A stretch of DNA of 64,000 bases from Selenomonas sp. AE3005 (lineage in GTDB: Bacteria; Bacillota; Negativicutes; Selenomonadales; Selenomonadaceae). Below, in pieces: positions 43,764 to 51,826 of the stretch (position 1 is the stretch's first letter; each line of letters opens with the position of its first letter). The notes beneath the pieces are model-generated. The model was not told where the DNA came from. It saw only the letters and a list, made by a program, of their open reading frames with translations, and ran no database searches. Where the stretch lies: contig NZ_JMME01000001.1 of assembly GCF_000686945.1 (NCBI RefSeq), positions 62,001 through 126,000 of the forward strand, read 5' to 3'. Made by a program: the position numbers and the translations under genes.

Positions 43764-46142
43764 ATGGAACAAACATCCTTTAAGATACTAGAATATGAAA
43801 AGATTACCGCCATGCTGGCCGAACAGGCAAGCTCCACCCTGGGCAAGGAAAAGGCCCGGAAACTCTGCCCGAGTGCTGACTTTGATGAAGTCAGCCAGTG
43901 GCAGGAGGAAACAGGGGAGGCCCTGAAGGTAAGCTCGTTTGCCGCGCCGCCGCTGGGCGGCATTCGCGATATCCGCCTGATTTTGAAAAAGGCCGGCAAG
44001 GGGGCGGTACTGGAACTGGAAGAATTGCAGAATGTCATGAGCATTATGTATGCCATGCGCACAGTAAAGTATTTCTTCCGTGACTTGGAAATTGAGGCGC
44101 CCATTTTAAAGGAATGGGCCCGCGGCATTGAAATTTTGGGCCAGCTCGAGCGCAATCTTAATAATGTCATTGATGAACATGGCAATATGCGTGAAGATGC
44201 CAGCGTGGAGCTGCGCCGTATCCGCCGCGAGCTCAAATCCTCGCAGGTGCGCATTAAGGATAAGATAAATAACATTCTCCACGATGGTGCGTACCAGAAA
44301 ATGTTTCAGGACGCGATTGTCACGGTTCGTGATGAGCGTTATGTTATTCCGATAAAAGCGGAGTACAGGGCCCATTTCCCAGGCCTGATTCATGACCAGT
44401 CGGCCAGCGGTTCCACCCTGTTTATCGAGCCTATGGCCGTGGTGGAATTAAATAACGATGTGAAACAGCTGACCTTGGCTGAGGAGCAGGAAATCCAGCG
44501 GATTTTGCGGCAGCTGTCCGGGGAAGTAAGCCGTGAACGCGAAACCTTGGCCGCAAATAGCGAAATTCTGGGCGGCCTGGACTTTGCCTTTGCCAAAGCC
44601 CGGCTGGCCGGCAAAATGAAGGCTGTGCGTCCGCAGGTCAATGAGGAAGGCCGCACGGTGCTCACCGGGGCGCGCCATCCGCTGATAGATAAGGACAAGG
44701 TTGTGCCGACCAATATCACCATTGGCACGGATTACCGCATGCTGCTGATTACCGGTCCGAACACCGGCGGTAAGACTGTCACCATGAAGACGTTGGGCCT
44801 CATGGTGCTTATGGCGCAGTCCGGCCTCTATCTGCCTGTGGAACAGGGTTCGGAAATCGCCCTGTACCAGAATATATATGCCGATATTGGGGACGAGCAG
44901 AGCATTGAGCAGAGCCTGTCCACCTTCTCGGCTCACATGACACATATTGTGCGGATTTTGGACAGGGTGGAAAGCGATGACCTGCTGCTGCTCGATGAGC
45001 TGGGGGCCGGCACGGACCCCGAAGAGGGCGCGGCCCTGGCCATGGCTATTTTGGAAAAACTGTTGGCCGTCAAGGCCACGACGGTGGCCACAACGCATTA
45101 TTCCGAATTAAAGACCTTTGCCTATACCCGGGAGGGGATTGAAAATGCCTGCGTGGAATTTGATATCGAAACCCTGCGGCCGACGTACCGCCTGCTGATT
45201 GGCATTCCGGGTGCCAGCAATGCCTTTGCCATCAGCCGCCGCCTGGGACTGGCCGATTCCTTAATCCTCCGGGCACAGCAGCTAGTGAAGGCTGACCATG
45301 CACAGTTTGAGCACGTCATAAATCAGCTGGAAAACGAAAAGATGATGTATGAACAGCGTAATGCCGATATTGCCGAACGGCAGGCGCAGGTGAAGAAACT
45401 GGAAGAAAAACTGCTGAAGGCCAAGGAGGAGCTCAATCAGAAGAAGGGCGATATCCTGCGCAAGGCCAAGGACAAGAGTGCGGCGCTTATCCGTCAGACC
45501 AGGCGTGAATCAGAAGAGGTTATCAGCCAGCTGAAAGAACAGTTTGATGACCTGGGTATCAAGGCCCGTCAGCAGGCTATTGCCGAGGCACGCAGCCGCC
45601 TCAATGAGGCCTCAGCCAAGGCTAATCCTGGCATTATGGCGCAAAAGGGCGTAGGCCAGCGCATAGACCTGAGTAAAATCCGCGTGGGTGATACCGTCTA
45701 TGTGAAAAAACTTGACCAAAAGGGCACGGTCATGGAAATTCAGGGCAAAGACCTGACAGTACAGGTCGGCGCCCTGCGTACCAAAATCAAGGCCAATGCC
45801 TGCACCTTTATCGCGCATAAGGTGGAGGAGAAAAAGCCGGCAGCCTCTGGCAGCCGCAAAAATTCCCAGTCGTCGAGTTTCCTGCAGAAAACGCAGAACA
45901 TCGGCCGCGATATCGACATTCGCGGCATGATGGTGGACGAGGCTGAAATGGTGCTGGGCAAGTTCATTGATGACGCCATCATCGCCGGACTTTCCCAGGT
46001 GCTGATTATCCACGGCAAGGGCACGGGGGCCCTGCGCAAGGGTGTGCATGCTTACCTCAAAAGCCATCGCAATGTCCTGAGTTTCCAGTTTGCTGATATA
46101 AACGAAGGTGGCACAGGTGCCACGGTGGTGGAATTAAAATAA
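43764..46142 (+). CDS. mutS2: MutS2 endonuclease / ribosome-rescue ATPase
   Basis: 792 residues, the family length. Walker A is ITGPNTGGKTVTMKT (~residues 330-345) and Walker B is LLLLDELGAGTDPEEGAALA; a long coiled coil follows (~530-630), then a KOW-like stretch and the C-terminal Smr nuclease domain (DIRGMMVDEAEMVL, LIIHGKGTGALRKGVHAYL). MutS2 suppresses recombination or splits collided ribosomes, depending on the species. It lies four bases after the U32 gene, and the MATE gene starts directly after its stop. Confidence 0.95.
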   Translation: MEQTSFKILEYEKITAMLAEQASSTLGKEKARKLCPSADFDEVSQWQEETGEALKVSSFAAPPLGGIRDIRLILKKAGKGAVLELEELQNVMSIMYAMRTVKYFFRDLEIEAPILKEWARGIEILGQLERNLNNVIDEHGNMREDASVELRRIRRELKSSQVRIKDKINNILHDGAYQKMFQDAIVTVRDERYVIPIKAEYRAHFPGLIHDQSASGSTLFIEPMAVVELNNDVKQLTLAEEQEIQRILRQLSGEVSRERETLAANSEILGGLDFAFAKARLAGKMKAVRPQVNEEGRTVLTGARHPLIDKDKVVPTNITIGTDYRMLLITGPNTGGKTVTMKTLGLMVLMAQSGLYLPVEQGSEIALYQNIYADIGDEQSIEQSLSTFSAHMTHIVRILDRVESDDLLLLDELGAGTDPEEGAALAMAILEKLLAVKATTVATTHYSELKTFAYTREGIENACVEFDIETLRPTYRLLIGIPGASNAFAISRRLGLADSLILRAQQLVKADHAQFEHVINQLENEKMMYEQRNADIAERQAQVKKLEEKLLKAKEELNQKKGDILRKAKDKSAALIRQTRRESEEVISQLKEQFDDLGIKARQQAIAEARSRLNEASAKANPGIMAQKGVGQRIDLSKIRVGDTVYVKKLDQKGTVMEIQGKDLTVQVGALRTKIKANACTFIAHKVEEKKPAASGSRKNSQSSSFLQKTQNIGRDIDIRGMMVDEAEMVLGKFIDDAIIAGLSQVLIIHGKGTGALRKGVHAYLKSHRNVLSFQFADINEGGTGATVVELK

Positions 46143-47543
46143 ATGCGTAAGAATCTTTTAGGGCGGATTAGAAAAAATCAGCCCTTTACTTTTTGGGAAC
46201 TGGTAACGCTGACCTGGCAGCTCAGTGTACCGGCTATCATGGCGAAAATCACCACGGTGATGATGCAGTATATTGATGCCTCCATGGTAGGTATGATTGG
46301 CGCCGGCGCGGCCGCGGCCATCGGTCTGGTAAATTCCACGACCTGGCTTATCGGCGGCGTGGCCTTTGCCATGTCTATGGGGTACACTATTCAGCTGGCG
46401 CAGGCCATTGGTGCCGGTGAGGATGTAAAAGCCCGGAGCCTGGTGCGTCATGGCCTGTGGGCGGTATTCTTTTTCAGTCTGACACTGGGTCTGGGCTGTG
46501 CGGCGCTCAGCGGCCGGCTGCCGTTCTTACTGGGCGGTACAGCTGATATTGCAGCTGATGCCTCGCTGTATCTGGGGATATATTCCCTCGGCCTGCCTTT
46601 TCTGGCGGTGAACTTTGCTGCCGCGTCCATGCTGCAGGCCAGCGGCAGTATGAAAATTCCCAGCCTGCTCAGTGTGCTCATGTGTCTGCTCGATGTTATC
46701 TTTAACGCCCTGCTGATTTTCCCGGCCCGTACGGTCGAGGTGTTTGGCTGGTGTATCTGGATTCCTGGCGGCGATATGGGCGCCGCCGGTGTGGCCTTAG
46801 GCTCAGTTCTGGCAGAATTATGCTGCATGACAGCTATGCTGTACGTGTTGCTGCGCAGGTCACGGCTGCTCCGTTATCGTAAAGAACAGCTGCTGTGCTG
46901 GCAAAAGGAATTGCGTAAAGCCACGATACTGGGCATTCCCATGGCTTTGGAACAGATTGTCATGGGAAGTGCCTATGTGGCCTTTACCTGCATTGTCGCC
47001 CCGTTGGGCACGGTTGCCCTGGCAGCTAATTCCTTTGCTATCACGGCCGAAAGTCTTTGCTATATGCCGGGAATCGGGGTGGCTACGGCGGCCCAGACGC
47101 TGGTAGGGCAAAGTGTTGGCGCCGGGCGTCCGGAACTGGCCAGCCGCTTTGGCTGGGTTAGTGCCGGCCTCGGCATGTTCGTCATGTTCGTGATGGGCAT
47201 TGTTATGTATATTTTTGCGCCGCAGATGATGGCGCTCCTGTCCGGTGACGCGGCGGTCATTGCTGCTGGCACGCAAATCCTGCGCATTGAGGCCTGGGCT
47301 GAACCGCTCTTCGCTGCCGGGATTGTCGTCACTAGTGTTTTCCGCGGTGCCGGGGAAACAAAAATGCCCACCGTTTTAAATTTGGTTGCCATGTGGGGCA
47401 TCCGCATTCCGTTGGCTGTTTATCTGGCACAGGCTTATGGCCTGGCCGGTGTATGGGCAGCCATGTGTGTAGAACTCTGTGCCCGTGGTTTGCTTTCTTT
47501 AGGCGCATTGTACTATCGGGGACAGGGACTTTATCAGAAGTAA
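46143..47543 (+). CDS. MATE family efflux transporter
   Basis: 466 residues with twelve membrane segments in two bundles. N-terminal Glu/Gln-rich helix 1 (LSVPAIMAKITTVMMQYIDASMVGMIG) and the repeat in the second half (LGIPMALEQIVMGSAYVAF) fit the family. It should export cations or drugs with H+ or Na+ antiport. Its ATG follows the mutS2 stop codon directly; translation is likely coupled. Confidence 0.9.
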   Translation: MRKNLLGRIRKNQPFTFWELVTLTWQLSVPAIMAKITTVMMQYIDASMVGMIGAGAAAAIGLVNSTTWLIGGVAFAMSMGYTIQLAQAIGAGEDVKARSLVRHGLWAVFFFSLTLGLGCAALSGRLPFLLGGTADIAADASLYLGIYSLGLPFLAVNFAAASMLQASGSMKIPSLLSVLMCLLDVIFNALLIFPARTVEVFGWCIWIPGGDMGAAGVALGSVLAELCCMTAMLYVLLRRSRLLRYRKEQLLCWQKELRKATILGIPMALEQIVMGSAYVAFTCIVAPLGTVALAANSFAITAESLCYMPGIGVATAAQTLVGQSVGAGRPELASRFGWVSAGLGMFVMFVMGIVMYIFAPQMMALLSGDAAVIAAGTQILRIEAWAEPLFAAGIVVTSVFRGAGETKMPTVLNLVAMWGIRIPLAVYLAQAYGLAGVWAAMCVELCARGLLSLGALYYRGQGLYQK

Positions 47544-47563
47544 TAGAGAATTTAAGACCAAAT

Positions 47564-47593
47564 TTGACATATACGTAATAAATATGTTATACT
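47564..47593 (+). promoter_or_regulatory. Promoter of RNase P RNA
   Basis: TTGACA (47564-47569) and TATACT (47588-47593) with 18-base spacing, ending about 18 bases before the RNA. Confidence 0.7.
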
Positions 47594-47610
47594 TTCAACT
47601 GTTGATATAA

Positions 47611-47970
47611 GTTGTCAAGACAATCGCGGCTGATGCTTTGACATCAGATGAGGAAAGTCCGGGCTCCATAGGGCAGTGTGCTGGATAACGTCCAGCGAGG
47701 GTGACCTTAGGGATAGTGCCATAGAGATTTAGACCGCCAGATTTATCTGGTAAGGGTGGAAAGGTGCGGTAAGAGCGCACCAGCAGTCAGGTGACTGGCT
47801 GGCTTGGGTAAACCCCACACGGAGCAAGACCAAATAGGGAAGGGATGATGCGGCCCGCGGAACCTTCCGGGTTGAGTCGCTTGAGCTGACGGGTAACCGT
47901 TATGCCTAGATAAATGATTGTCGCCGCCTTTGGCGGAACAAAACTCGGCTTATTGATTGCTTATACAACA
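47611..47970 (+). ncRNA. rnpB: RNase P RNA (class A)
   Basis: The conserved 5' core GAGGAAAGTCCGGGCTCC is at about 47650. The central region has the J-type GAACCTTCCGGGTTGAGTC and 3' end has AACAAAACTCGGCTTATTG. Helix P1 is formed by 47611-47625 with 47956-47970. It processes the 5' ends of tRNAs. Confidence 0.95.
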
Positions 47971-48124
47971 TAATGTAAATAGGTTGGCTGTCAGTGATGA
48001 CAGCCACTTTTCATGCCGGAATGAATTCTGAAAACAAACTGAAAATTGTTTAAAGATATACAAAAAGCAATTTCGGCAAACACAGGCAGGTCTACGGCAA
48101 ATTTTGCCGTATCTGTATATATGG

Positions 48125-48297
48125 GTAAAAAAGAACATAGGATTAAGCTGAATCCAGCCCAGGAGCGGGGGAACCAAACTTTTGGGGCGAACTTCACGAT
48201 TGCACAGCGCTTTGTCGACTGTGTGAATAATGCAGCGGGTGGTCTTCTCTACCCGAGCCCGGCAGCTAACCTCGTAAGCGAACAGAGAGAGGAGTTG
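48125..48297 (+). promoter_or_regulatory. c-di-AMP riboswitch (ydaO-yuaA type)
   Basis: Conserved blocks are AGCGGGGGAACCAAAC near 48161, TTGGGGCGAA near 48181, and CCCGAGCCCGGCAGCTAACCTCGTAAGCG near 48254 (given here in position only beyond this). It is followed directly by a ribosome site and an NlpC/P60 hydrolase gene, a classical target of this class. An 86-codon open frame at 48046-48306 is inside the RNA and is not taken as a gene. Confidence 0.85.
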
Positions 48298-48302
48298 GCT
48301 TT

Positions 48303-48962
48303 TTGAGTAAAGCAACTAAGCGCGTGTTTGCGCTGTCCATGATCCTTATGTGCTGGTTTTCCCTTTGCAGTGCTTCGGCATTTCGTGTGGGGGACCAAGG
48401 CACAGATGTAGCTGAGATACAGGGACAATTGGTCCGTCTTGGCTATGACGTATCGGCAGATGGGGATTTCGGTCCTGCAACAGCTGAGGCGGTAAAGGCA
48501 TTTCAGGCATCCCATGGTATGGATGTCGATGGACAGGTAGGTTCGTCTACTTATGCAGCACTGCTCGGCAAATCCATGCCGGTAGTATCGCATGGCAGCA
48601 ACTACATCAACCGTACCATTATTTCCGAATCCATGCAGTACCTCGGTGTTCCGTATGTATTTGGTGGTACCAGCCCGAGCGGTTTTGACTGCTCCGGTTA
48701 TGTCCAGTATGTCTTTGCAAATGCAGGTATTTCCCTGCCGCGTACAGCTGATGTGCAGTACGATTACGGTTCACCCACTGGGGAACTGATGCCGGGGGAT
48801 CTGGTATTCTTTTCGACGTATGCACCGGGAGTGTCCCATGTGGGCATTTACCTTGGCGACCGTCAGTTTATTCATGCGTCTTCCAGTCGCGGTGTTAGTG
48901 TAGCATCTTTAGACAGCTCCTATTGGGGCGGCTGCTACGTTGGCGCTCGTCGGGTGATGTGA
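48303..48962 (+). CDS. Exported NlpC/P60 endopeptidase with peptidoglycan-binding domain
   Basis: 219 residues: signal peptide (to ~SASA, residue 26), a peptidoglycan-binding domain (~28-88, TDVAEIQGQLVRLGYD) and a C-terminal NlpC/P60 domain with the catalytic Cys in FDCSGYVQYVF, His in SHVGIYLGD and the third polar residue in IHASSS. It cuts stem peptides of the cell wall. The start is TTG at 48303, with GAGAGAGGAG upstream. Control by c-di-AMP links it to wall and turgor homeostasis. Confidence 0.93.
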   Translation: MSKATKRVFALSMILMCWFSLCSASAFRVGDQGTDVAEIQGQLVRLGYDVSADGDFGPATAEAVKAFQASHGMDVDGQVGSSTYAALLGKSMPVVSHGSNYINRTIISESMQYLGVPYVFGGTSPSGFDCSGYVQYVFANAGISLPRTADVQYDYGSPTGELMPGDLVFFSTYAPGVSHVGIYLGDRQFIHASSSRGVSVASLDSSYWGGCYVGARRVM

Positions 48963-48973
48963 TGACGTTGTAG

Positions 48974-49003
48974 GGAGAGGCGCCTGCCTCTCCTGTTTTT
49001 TTC
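48974..49003 (+). terminator. Terminator after the NlpC/P60 gene
   Basis: GGAGAGGC (48974-48981) pairs with GCCTCTCC (48986-48993) around GCCT; TGTTTTTTT follows. Confidence 0.9.
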
Positions 49004-49026
49004 TATTTGCCAAAGGAGTAAGAGCT

Positions 49027-49104
49027 ATGGGAGATTTATTTATTGTCTTGCTGTGCTTTTTGATTTCCTCTTATGCTGCCTGGGATAAAATGTTTACAGA
49101 ATAA
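49027..49104 (+). CDS. Possible 25-residue hydrophobic small protein
   Basis: An ATG with AAAGGAG nine bases before it opens a 25-codon frame. The encoded peptide is MGDLFIVLLCFLISSYAAW followed by DKMFTE: one membrane-spanning helix with a charged tail. It sits between a terminator and folB. No known family is recognised; a small membrane protein or leader are both possible. Confidence 0.45.
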   Translation: MGDLFIVLLCFLISSYAAWDKMFTE

Positions 49105-49204
49105 TTTATTGATGTGGCAGGATTTTTCATAACTATCACGAAATAGACAAAGTATAAGAACCTTGTGATAACAGGTGTATTTATTAGTGATAGGAGTGAC
49201 CACA

Positions 49205-49567
49205 ATGGCAAAGATTAGAATCCACAACATGATGTTTTACGGTTTTCATGGCGTTTATGAATACGAACGCGAACAGGGACAGAAATTCTATGTGGACATC
49301 GAGGTCGAAACCAAGGACGACAGAATGGCCGACACTGATGAACTCAAAGACGGCGTAGACCCGGCAGCTGTTTATGACATTGTCAAAGATATCACGGAAA
49401 ATAAGCGTTATCAGATGCTCGGCGCTTTAGCAGCGCACATGGGTGACAGACTGCTGGCTAAGTATCCGCACTTTAAGTCTGTTACGGCTAAGGTTCGCAA
49501 ACCGTCGGTACCTATTTCCGGTCCTATTGACTATGTGGAAGTAGAAGTTGTCCGCACTCAGCAATAA
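49205..49567 (+). CDS. folB: Dihydroneopterin aldolase
   Basis: 120 residues of the FolB tunnel fold: IHNMMFYGFHGVYEYEREQGQKF with the substrate-binding Glu, and the C-terminal VRKPSVPISGPIDYVEVEV with the catalytic Lys. It cleaves dihydroneopterin to 6-hydroxymethyl-dihydropterin in folate synthesis. ATG 49205 follows AGGAGTG. It is a single-gene unit; other folate genes are not in the window. Confidence 0.94.
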   Translation: MAKIRIHNMMFYGFHGVYEYEREQGQKFYVDIEVETKDDRMADTDELKDGVDPAAVYDIVKDITENKRYQMLGALAAHMGDRLLAKYPHFKSVTAKVRKPSVPISGPIDYVEVEVVRTQQ

Positions 49568-49573
49568 CACAGC

Positions 49574-49606
49574 AGACCGTCGCCGGGATTCCGGTGATGG
49601 TCTTTT
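49574..49606 (+). terminator. Terminator after folB
   Basis: GACCGTCGCCGG pairs, with a few G-U pairs, with CCGGTGATGGTC; TTTTT follows. Confidence 0.8.
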
Positions 49607-49636
49607 TAGGTTTTCCGAGAAAAATATTTTATTGCA

Positions 49637-49665
49637 TTGACAATAAAAATAATTTATGCTAATAT
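49637..49665 (+). promoter_or_regulatory. Promoter of the second cobalamin-riboswitch transcript
   Basis: TTGACA (49637-49642) and TAATAT (49660-49665) with 17-base spacing. Confidence 0.8.
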
Positions 49666-49699
49666 ACATACTGTAAACGAAAAGACCAATAGAATATGG

Positions 49700-49925
49700 A
49701 TTGGATCAGGTGTCTGAGACTTAATAGGGAAGCCGGTATAAGCCGGCGCGGTCCCGCCACTGTAACAGGGAGTGAGCCTGCATAGTTATGTCACTGGAGA
49801 TTTATCTCTGGGAAGGCGTAGGTGAGCAAAGATCTGGAGCCAGGAGAACTGCCTGATTGACAATCGCCGCTAGGAGCCGTGCTGGTTCCTTGGACCTGCG
49901 AGTGATGGGGATGGAGATTTATCGG
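49700..49925 (+). promoter_or_regulatory. Cobalamin riboswitch upstream of GntP-type permease
   Basis: B12-box elements are present: GATCAGGTGTCTGAGAC near 49703, GCCACTGTAACAGGGAG near 49754 and GCCAGGAGAACTGCCTG near 49840. Two tandem terminators lie between it and the permease gene. Exact ends are approximate. Confidence 0.92.
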
Positions 49926-49980
49926 TACTGAGAAGATTTAGGACCTGAGTTAGTGTGGGTATTTTCGAGTAGCGTAAGAT

Positions 49981-50012
49981 AGCTCTTCCCTGCGCGGGAG
50001 GAGCTTTTATTT
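49981..50012 (+). terminator. First terminator after cobalamin riboswitch 2
   Basis: AGCTCTTCCC (49981-49990) pairs with GGGAGGAGCT (49996-50005), with one G-T pair; TTTATTTT follows. Confidence 0.8.
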
Positions 50013-50110
50013 TGCCTATTTGTCGAAAAGTTTTTCCCGTCGATATTTTCGGCGGGGAGAAATGCTCATACATTTCATTCAGTTCTATGGATTAGTTGCT
50101 TTTTAGCAGC

Positions 50111-50142
50111 AGCTCCGATGAGTATCGGAGCTTATTTTTTTC
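50111..50142 (+). terminator. Second terminator before the permease gene
   Basis: AGCTCCGAT (50111-50119) pairs perfectly with ATCGGAGCT (50124-50132) around GAGT, and TATTTTTTTT follows. A second stop after the riboswitch terminator is unusual. Confidence 0.8.
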
Positions 50143-50201
50143 CATTTATATACGACTATCGGGGATAGCATATTTCTTATTGAGGGGAGTCTTTGGACAC
50201 C

Positions 50202-51620
50202 ATGGAAGCACTTTGTATAGGATTAGCACTTTTAGGACTTATGTATTTTGCCTACCGCGGCTGGTCAATTATTCTGATTGCGCCGTTTTTTGCCGGTCTG
50301 GCAGCTCTGGCGAGTATGTTTGATATCTTGCCGGTATACAGTGAGCTCTATATGACCCGCCTGGCTGAATATGTAAAGACATATTATCCAGTATTTTTAT
50401 TTGGTGCGGTGTTCGCAAAATTGATGGAAAAAGGCGGTCTGGCATCGGCCATTGCCGGTAAGATTGTGGACGTTTTAGGGGAAAAGCGGGCCATCTTAGC
50501 GGTGCTCATGGGCTGTGGCGCTTTGACTTACGGCGGCCTGTCGGTGTTTGTCGTGGCCTTTGTCATGTATCCTTTCGGCGCGGTGGTATTTAAGAAAGCA
50601 GATATACCGAAGAGACTGCTGCCGGCGGCTTTGTGGGTAGGTATCTTTTCCTTTGCGATGGTTTCTCTTCCCGGAACTCCGCAAATTCAGAATATTATTC
50701 CGTCCTCATATTTTCAGACAAGCACCTGGGCTGCTCCGGGTATCGGCCTGTTTGCCTCGATTTTATTCCTGCTTATCGGCTGGGGCTGGATTGGCCGCCG
50801 GGCTAAACAGCTGCAGGCACAGGGGGAAGGCTATGGTGAACACGGCAGTGACGGCCGCAAAAAGCGTAACCCAAAAATTAACATTCCATGGTACTGGGCG
50901 ATGGTGCCCCTGCTGATGGTTATTGTCATCAACGTGGTGCTGTCCAATCCCTTCGGCTGGGAGTGGGGCTTTCACTGGAACGAGGACAGCTTAGCAGCTT
51001 TTGGGCCGCTTAAACTCTCCCTGCTGGCCTCGCAGGTAGGTAAGGTGTCTGCTATCTGGTCCATCAGCGTGGCCTTGATTCTCAGCAGTATTGCCGCTGC
51101 TATCATCGGCCGCAAGCGGCTTAAGGTTACGGATGGTTTCCTGCCTACGGTAAACTACGCAGCCCTGTCCTCCGGTTCGGCAGCATTGAATGTTGCCTCG
51201 GGCTATGCTTTCGGTTGCGTTATCACCGCTATGCCGGGCTTTGCTCCGGTGACGGAATGGCTCGTGGGTATTGCGGCCTCCTTTGGACCGCTGCTGTCAG
51301 CCGTTATCACCACTAACATCATGTGTGGTATCACAGGTTCGGCCTCCGGTGGTCTGACCATCGCCTTGTCGGCTCTGGGTGACCAGTGGGCAGCGATGGC
51401 TATTGCCGCCGGGATTCCCTTGGAGGTACTGCACCGTATTGTCGCCGTGGCGTCTGTCGGCATCGACCCCGTACCGCATTGCGGCGCGTTGGTTACGTTG
51501 CTGGCCATCTGCGGTCTGACGCATAACGAATCGTATTTTGACATTGCTGTAATCATGGGGCTGAAATTCCTCGTGCCCTTCCTTTGTATTCTCTTCTATA
51601 TGTTGACAGGAATCTGCTAA
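50202..51620 (+). CDS. GntP-family permease (gluconate/organic-acid symporter type)
   Basis: About 472 residues with ~12 membrane segments. It shows the GntP layout: PVFLFGAVFAKLMEKGGLA, LTYGGLSVFVVAFVMYPF, LPGTPQIQN and the C-terminal ITGSASGGLTIALSALG. Relatives bring in gluconate and similar acids by H+ symport. ATG 50202 and TTG 50193 are both possible; GAGGGGAG is 12 and 3 bases before them respectively, favouring ATG. It is a single-gene unit under a cobalamin riboswitch. The substrate is unknown. Confidence 0.85.
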   Translation: MEALCIGLALLGLMYFAYRGWSIILIAPFFAGLAALASMFDILPVYSELYMTRLAEYVKTYYPVFLFGAVFAKLMEKGGLASAIAGKIVDVLGEKRAILAVLMGCGALTYGGLSVFVVAFVMYPFGAVVFKKADIPKRLLPAALWVGIFSFAMVSLPGTPQIQNIIPSSYFQTSTWAAPGIGLFASILFLLIGWGWIGRRAKQLQAQGEGYGEHGSDGRKKRNPKINIPWYWAMVPLLMVIVINVVLSNPFGWEWGFHWNEDSLAAFGPLKLSLLASQVGKVSAIWSISVALILSSIAAAIIGRKRLKVTDGFLPTVNYAALSSGSAALNVASGYAFGCVITAMPGFAPVTEWLVGIAASFGPLLSAVITTNIMCGITGSASGGLTIALSALGDQWAAMAIAAGIPLEVLHRIVAVASVGIDPVPHCGALVTLLAICGLTHNESYFDIAVIMGLKFLVPFLCILFYMLTGIC

Positions 51621-51634
51621 ACTTAAGATATTAT

Positions 51635-51767
51635 AACGAGGCAAGAAAATGTCCCCCACCTCAGCAGGTGGGGGCACGAATACCAAAACAGGCGGCGAGC
51701 ATATCTCCCGCCTCGTTGAAACGCCAAGAGGAAGTTTTGCCTATGGCAAAACTGGAACAACGGCGTT
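51635..51767 (+). other. Structured RNA-like region between the permease and vanW genes
   Basis: Several stems can be read: AACGAGGC (51635-51642) with GCCTCGTT (51710-51717), hairpin CCCCCACCT/AGGTGGGGG (51653-51674), AACGCC (51720) with GGCGTT (51762), and inner GTTTTGCC/GGCAAAAC (51734-51752). A GGCG...CGCC hairpin (51691-51712) competes with the first stem. It also holds a short frame from ATG 51743 with a ribosome site. It could be a noncoding RNA, a switch or a remnant of a mobile-element end. Confidence 0.55.
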
Positions 51768-51771
51768 ATAA

Positions 51772-51820
51772 AAGCCAGCACGCTCATTTTGAAAGGTGCT
51801 GGCTTAATTTTATTTATTTT
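51772..51820. terminator. Bidirectional terminator between the permease and vanW genes
   Basis: AAGCCAGCAC (51772-51781) pairs perfectly with GTGCTGGCTT (51796-51805). T-rich sequence follows on the plus strand, and the minus strand has TTTTATAA. Confidence 0.8.
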
Positions 51821-51826
51821 TATTTA

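Noticed and set aside
48046-48306. 86-codon open frame on the plus strand before the NlpC/P60 gene
   Set aside because: It lies across the c-di-AMP riboswitch and its conserved blocks; the sequence constraint is on RNA, and no separate ribosome site is seen.
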